In this document: positions 43,182 to 45,834 of the stretch, in pieces
Position numbering within the stretch: the stretch's first letter is position 1
Layout of the letters: each line of letters begins with the position of its first letter
Made by a program: the position numbers and the translations under genes
Origin: Pelagibacteraceae bacterium AG-359-E06
GTDB taxonomy: Bacteria > Pseudomonadota > Alphaproteobacteria > Pelagibacterales > Pelagibacteraceae
Length of the DNA stretch: 45,834 nt
Direction: 5' to 3'
NCBI GenBank assembly: GCA_003280495.1
Contig: QCET01000006.1
Location: forward strand, 1-45,834
Notes under the pieces: generated by a model
What the model saw: only the letters and a program-made list of their open reading frames with translations
Database searches by the model: none
What the model was told of the DNA's origin: nothing

Positions 43182-43519
43182 TTTTTTTTACTTTCCCAAA
43201 TACCTTTTTTTAAAAACGTGAAATTTATTTTTTTTCCGACTATATTGTCCAAAAATAAAATCTTTTCATCATCAGGTTTATATTTTAATATATTGTTTAA
43301 CAATAAAACATCATTTTTATTTAGAATTTTTTTTGTTTTCTTTCTTCTTTTTATTTTTTTAATTACTTTTTTATTAGAAATTATTTTAACTTTTTTGGTT
43401 AGTAATAAAGGATTCTCACCAAGAGGTTTTTTGGTTTTATTTTGATTTGTTCTTTTAAAGTTATCAAATATTAAGTTTGTGGCATCTATTAATTCTTTTT
43501 GTGCTATTTTCTTTTTCAT
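43178..43519 (-). CDS. Small basic protein of unknown function
   Basis: A 113-residue protein with no family I recognise. It is strongly basic, with a run of lysine/arginine motifs (VIKKIKRRKKTKKIL) near its middle and a KPLGENPLLLTKK segment before it. No cysteine pairs or membrane segment are visible. The stop overlaps the downstream membrane zinc-ribbon gene start (ATGA), so the two are probably translated together and may act together, perhaps on nucleic acid; that is inference from charge only. The start is the ATG at 43519. The 133 bp up to tRNA-Thr hold nothing else I can identify. Confidence 0.65.
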   Translation of the reverse strand: MKKKIAQKELIDATNLIFDNFKRTNQNKTKKPLGENPLLLTKKVKIISNKKVIKKIKRRKKTKKILNKNDVLLLNNILKYKPDDEKILFLDNIVGKKINFTFLKKGIWESKKK

Positions 43520-43652
43520 ATATTAATCGAAGTATATTATGTTGAGATTTATAATTTAATACAAAAATTTCAAGATTTGATTAATATCATAATACAAAAA
43601 AGCCTATTTATAAGTTGTTAATATACAAAAAAACTAGTATTAACAAAACTCA

Positions 43653-43728
43653 GCCCCTGTAGCTCAATTGGTAGAGCAACTGATTTGTAATCAGTAGGTT
43701 CGTGGTTCGATTCCGCGCGGGGGCACCA
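43653..43728 (+). tRNA. tRNA-Thr (anticodon UGU)
   Basis: A 76-nt tRNA with acceptor stem GCCCCTG/CGGGGGC (one G-T pair), discriminator A and encoded CCA. The anticodon stem ACTGA/TCAGT closes TTTGTAA, giving UGU, which reads ACA and ACG. The D arm (GCTCAATTGGTAGAGC) and T arm are regular. A TAGTAT at 43635-43640 may be its -10 element. Confidence 0.97.
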
Positions 43729-43739
43729 TAAATTATTTT

Positions 43740-44741
43740 ATGAAAAGTAATAAAATTCTAGTGCTTGGATATGGGGTTGCCAGCAATGCATATCTTTCAC
43801 TTTTAGAGAATAACAATCAAAATACAATTGTTCTTGGTTCACCTTTGGATAAAAAAAAAATAACACGAGCAAAAACTAATTTCAAAAATTTTTCAAATAA
43901 TATTTCATTTTCAAAAAAAACTAAATTTTATTTTCATAATGAACATAATAAATTAAATTTTAATAAAATTAATTACATAATTATTGGCACGAATTCTAAG
44001 GGGATTAAATGGGTGTGTGATATTATTAAAAAAACTAACATACATACAAAATTTCTAATTTTAACAAAGGGTTTAATGTTTTATCAGAAGAAAATTATAA
44101 CGATAAGCGAATATTTAAAAAAAATTACTGGAAGAAAAAATTTTGTAATGTCTGCCGGTCCTTGTTTAGCTAATGAATTATTAAATAAAAAATTTACACA
44201 AACAATTTTTTCTTCTAAAAATATTTTGAATGCAGAAAAATTTAAAAAAATTTTGTGTACAAAATATTATATTCCTGAAATTAATAATGACTTAATAGGT
44301 TCTGAAATATGCTCTGCTATAAAAAATATTTATGCAATAATTATAGGCTCAAGTTTATCAAGCAATAAAAAAAAAAACTTAACAAATTTCAACACTTCGT
44401 CTTACTTATTTAATCAGAGTTTAAAAGAAATGAGTATCATAACAAAAAAATTTGGAGGAAATCACAGCAGCGTATTTGGAATTGCTGGGGTTGGAGATTT
44501 GTATGTAAGTATTTTAGGGGGACGAAATAGCAAGTTAGGATCTTACCTAGGTGAGAATTTAAATTATAAAAATATTTTAAAAAATAAAATGAAAAATACA
44601 ACTGTTGAAGGGGCTGATCTTGTAATATCCCATGGAAAATTACTTATCAAAAAGATTGGAAGAAAGAATCTTCCCCTGTTAAATTCATTATGCAATTCAC
44701 TATTAAGCAATAAAAAGTTAAATTTAAGCATAAACAGTTAA
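43740..44741 (+). CDS. GpsA-like NAD(P)-dependent glycerol-3-phosphate dehydrogenase, divergent
   Basis: Related to GpsA, which reduces dihydroxyacetone phosphate to glycerol-3-phosphate for phospholipids. The 333 residues have the family length and several anchors: the SAGPCLANELLNKKF segment (family SGPSFAxEV), GSEICSAIKNIYAI with the catalytic lysine, FGIAGVGDLYVS and GGRNSKLGSYLG. The N-terminal nucleotide loop reads LGYGVASNA, keeping GxG but losing the usual GxW-G part. The family NxKAALxTRG stretch is replaced by FNTSSYLFNQSLKEM. It is clearly a homologue, but whether it is the only GpsA of the cell or a paralogue with another substrate cannot be decided here. It starts 11 bp after tRNA-Thr. 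Confidence 0.75.
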   Translation: MKSNKILVLGYGVASNAYLSLLENNNQNTIVLGSPLDKKKITRAKTNFKNFSNNISFSKKTKFYFHNEHNKLNFNKINYIIIGTNSKGIKWVCDIIKKTNIHTKFLILTKGLMFYQKKIITISEYLKKITGRKNFVMSAGPCLANELLNKKFTQTIFSSKNILNAEKFKKILCTKYYIPEINNDLIGSEICSAIKNIYAIIIGSSLSSNKKKNLTNFNTSSYLFNQSLKEMSIITKKFGGNHSSVFGIAGVGDLYVSILGGRNSKLGSYLGENLNYKNILKNKMKNTTVEGADLVISHGKLLIKKIGRKNLPLLNSLCNSLLSNKKLNLSINS

Positions 44742-44749
44742 TTAATTAA

Positions 44750-44779
44750 GCTTTTTTGTGTTTTTTATGACAAAAAAGC
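44750..44779. other. AT-rich hairpin between the gpsA-like gene and nuoA
   Basis: Arms GCTTTTTTGT (44750-44759) and ACAAAAAAGC (44770-44779) pair perfectly over 10 bp around a 10-nt loop. There is no uridine run after it on the plus strand, so a classical terminator call is weak. It lies 8 bp after the stop of the gpsA-like gene and may end or stabilise that transcript before the nuo operon. Confidence 0.4.
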
Positions 44780-44818
44780 ACACTTAAACTCTAACGATTA
44801 AAAGATATATATACGCTA

Positions 44819-45187
44819 ATGTTATATGACTTTTTAAAAGATTACGCGACTATCTTAATATTCTTATTCATATCAATTGGAATTGGAGTAGGATTTATAT
44901 TTTTAAACCTACTATTTTCTCCCAATAATCCAGATAGTGAAAAGTTATCAGCTTATGAATGTGGTTTTGAAGCATTTGGAGACGCTAGAATGAAATTTGA
45001 TGTAAGATTTTATCTTGTAGCTATATTATTTATTATTTTTGATTTGGAAGTAGCTTTCCTTTTTCCATGGGCTGTCTCACTTGGAAACATAGGCTTACTG
45101 GGTTTTTGGTCTATGATGTTTTTTTTATTAATTTTAACTGTTGGTTTTGTATATGAATGGAAAAAAGGAGCTTTAGATTGGGAGTAA
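44819..45187 (+). CDS. nuoA: NADH-quinone oxidoreductase subunit A
   Basis: Membrane subunit of respiratory complex I. The 122 residues have three hydrophobic segments and the family hallmarks [40 protein letters not shown] and FPWAV. The ATG at 44819 gives the standard N terminus. It shares one base with the nuoB start (TAATG), so translation is probably coupled. It opens the nuo operon, which continues off the right edge. Confidence 0.97.
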   Translation: MLYDFLKDYATILIFLFISIGIGVGFIFLNLLFSPNNPDSEKLSAYECGFEAFGDARMKFDVRFYLVAILFIIFDLEVAFLFPWAVSLGNIGLLGFWSMMFFLLILTVGFVYEWKKGALDWE

Positions 45188-45705
45188 TGATAGAAAGTAA
45201 AATTAAACAAATTCCGCCAGAATTTAAAGACGTTGCTGAAAATTTTAGCAGGGACGGTTTCGTAACTATAGCAAGTAATACTTTGATAAATTGGGCTAGA
45301 ACAGGATCTCTACATTGGATGACATTTGGTTTAGCATGTTGCGCTGTTGAAATGATGCAAACTTCTATGCCTAGATATGATTTAGAAAGATTTGGTGCTG
45401 CACCCCGAGCATCACCCAGACAATCAGATGTAATGATTGTTGCAGGCACATTAACTAACAAAATGGCTCCGGCCTTAAGAAAAGTATACGATCAAATGCC
45501 TGAACCTAGATATGTTATTTCAATGGGTAGCTGCGCAAATGGAGGAGGTTATTATCATTATTCTTATTCAGTTGTCAGAGGATGTGATAGAATTGTACCA
45601 GTAGACATTTATGTTCCTGGGTGCCCGCCCAGTGCGGAAGCTCTATTGTATGGAATTTTACAATTACAAAAGAAAATTAGAAGAGAAGGTTCATTAAAAA
45701 GATGA
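45187..45705 (+). CDS. nuoB: NADH-quinone oxidoreductase subunit B
   Basis: Peripheral-arm subunit that carries the terminal iron-sulfur cluster N2 of complex I. I chose the ATG at 45187 (172 residues), which overlaps the nuoA stop by one base; a TTG further upstream at 45157 would add ten residues inside nuoA. The cluster ligands are visible as [12 protein letters not shown] (two adjacent cysteines), [12 protein letters not shown] and [31 protein letters not shown] is also conserved. The stop overlaps nuoC by 4 bp. Confidence 0.98.
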   Translation: MIESKIKQIPPEFKDVAENFSRDGFVTIASNTLINWARTGSLHWMTFGLACCAVEMMQTSMPRYDLERFGAAPRASPRQSDVMIVAGTLTNKMAPALRKVYDQMPEPRYVISMGSCANGGGYYHYSYSVVRGCDRIVPVDIYVPGCPPSAEALLYGILQLQKKIRREGSLKR

Positions 45706-45834
45706 TAAATAAAGAAACAGAAAATTTAATCAATTTGTTAAAAAATGAGACTAAATTAAATTTTCAAAATTATACAAGCGTTAATAATTTCGTTGTATGT
45801 TTGGCTGAAACAAAGGACTTATACAATAATTTAA
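45702..45834 (+). CDS. nuoC: NADH-quinone oxidoreductase subunit C, N-terminal fragment (cut by window edge)
   Basis: The first 44 codons of a gene starting at the ATG that overlaps the nuoB stop (ATGA). The fragment ([15 protein letters not shown] and on) is too short to show the conserved NuoC core, so the name rests mainly on its position directly after nuoA-nuoB, which is the standard order. The rest lies outside the window. Confidence 0.75.
   Translation, partial: MINKETENLINLLKNETKLNFQNYTSVNNFVVCLAETKDLYNNL

Noticed and set aside
44750-44779. Hairpin as a classical intrinsic terminator of the gpsA-like gene
   Set aside because: The stem is almost all A-T and is followed by ACACTTAAAC rather than a uridine run on the plus strand; kept only as a low-confidence hairpin.
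45010-45461. Minus-strand frames across nuoA and nuoB
   Set aside because: They are antisense to two of the best-conserved complex I genes.
1-45834. CRISPR arrays, transposons, toxin-antitoxin or restriction genes
   Set aside because: No regularly spaced repeats, terminal inverted repeats, transposase motifs or defence-protein families were seen on either strand.

Overview
The window is very AT-rich, densely packed bacterial chromosome. Intergenic gaps are mostly 0-140 bp, adjacent genes often overlap by 1-30 bp, and three gene pairs run tail to tail into each other. The protein families, the order of several blocks (pyrB-pyrC-plsY-topA, gatCAB beside ruvX, slt/dapA-smpB, rel-pyrE-pdxJ, aapJQMP, nuoAB) and the extreme AT bias suggest a streamlined marine alphaproteobacterium of the SAR11/Pelagibacterales type or a close relative. 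This is inference from gene content and composition; there is no rRNA gene or other direct taxonomic marker here.

Layout. 1-2572: the start of panC (minus strand, cut by the window edge) and a divergent galU-ugd pair making UDP-glucose and UDP-glucuronate. 2565-5133: clpS-clpA, the N-degron adaptor and its unfoldase. 5126-11515 (minus strand): ruvX, then pyrB-pyrC-plsY and topA-ridA. 11553-16998 (plus): gatCAB, an O-methyltransferase, trhO, a peroxiredoxin and a DUF2805 protein. 17020-21173: an Fe(III) ABC transporter (binding protein, fused permease, ATPase) behind a strong promoter with two Fur-type palindromes. 21215-21306: tRNA-Ser(GCU). 21312-24308: an orphan membrane protein and, convergent to it, the lytic transglycosylase slt. 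24363-29235: dapA-smpB-folK-rel-pyrE-pdxJ. 29236-33168: a four-gene surface-glycan cassette (polytopic membrane protein, methyltransferase, GT2, STELLO-like transferase). 33180-34216: a homocysteine methyltransferase and tRNA-Leu(UAA). 34220-37599 (minus): glnA and parE. 37735-42644: a GT2 gene and the general amino-acid transporter aapJQMP. 42647-43519: two convergent MJ0042-type zinc-ribbon genes and a small basic protein. 43653-43728: tRNA-Thr(UGU). 43740-45834: a divergent gpsA-like gene and the start of the nuo operon (nuoA, nuoB, partial nuoC).

How it fits together. Nutrient capture dominates: Fur-controlled iron uptake, broad amino-acid uptake and glutamine synthetase, with housekeeping biosynthesis (pyrimidine, lysine/peptidoglycan, folate, PLP, pantothenate, phospholipid). 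The galU/ugd products could feed the glycosyltransferases, though that link is inferred. The least ordinary points are a dihydroorotase homologue that has lost key metal ligands, a (p)ppGpp synthetase/hydrolase with its regulatory middle removed, the glycan cassette with a STELLO-like enzyme, the inverted zinc-ribbon pair, and the iron promoter. I found no integrase, transposase, CRISPR array, toxin-antitoxin pair or prophage. I do not see a clearly new defence or mobile system; the glycan cassette and the zinc-ribbon locus are the best candidates for undescribed biology.
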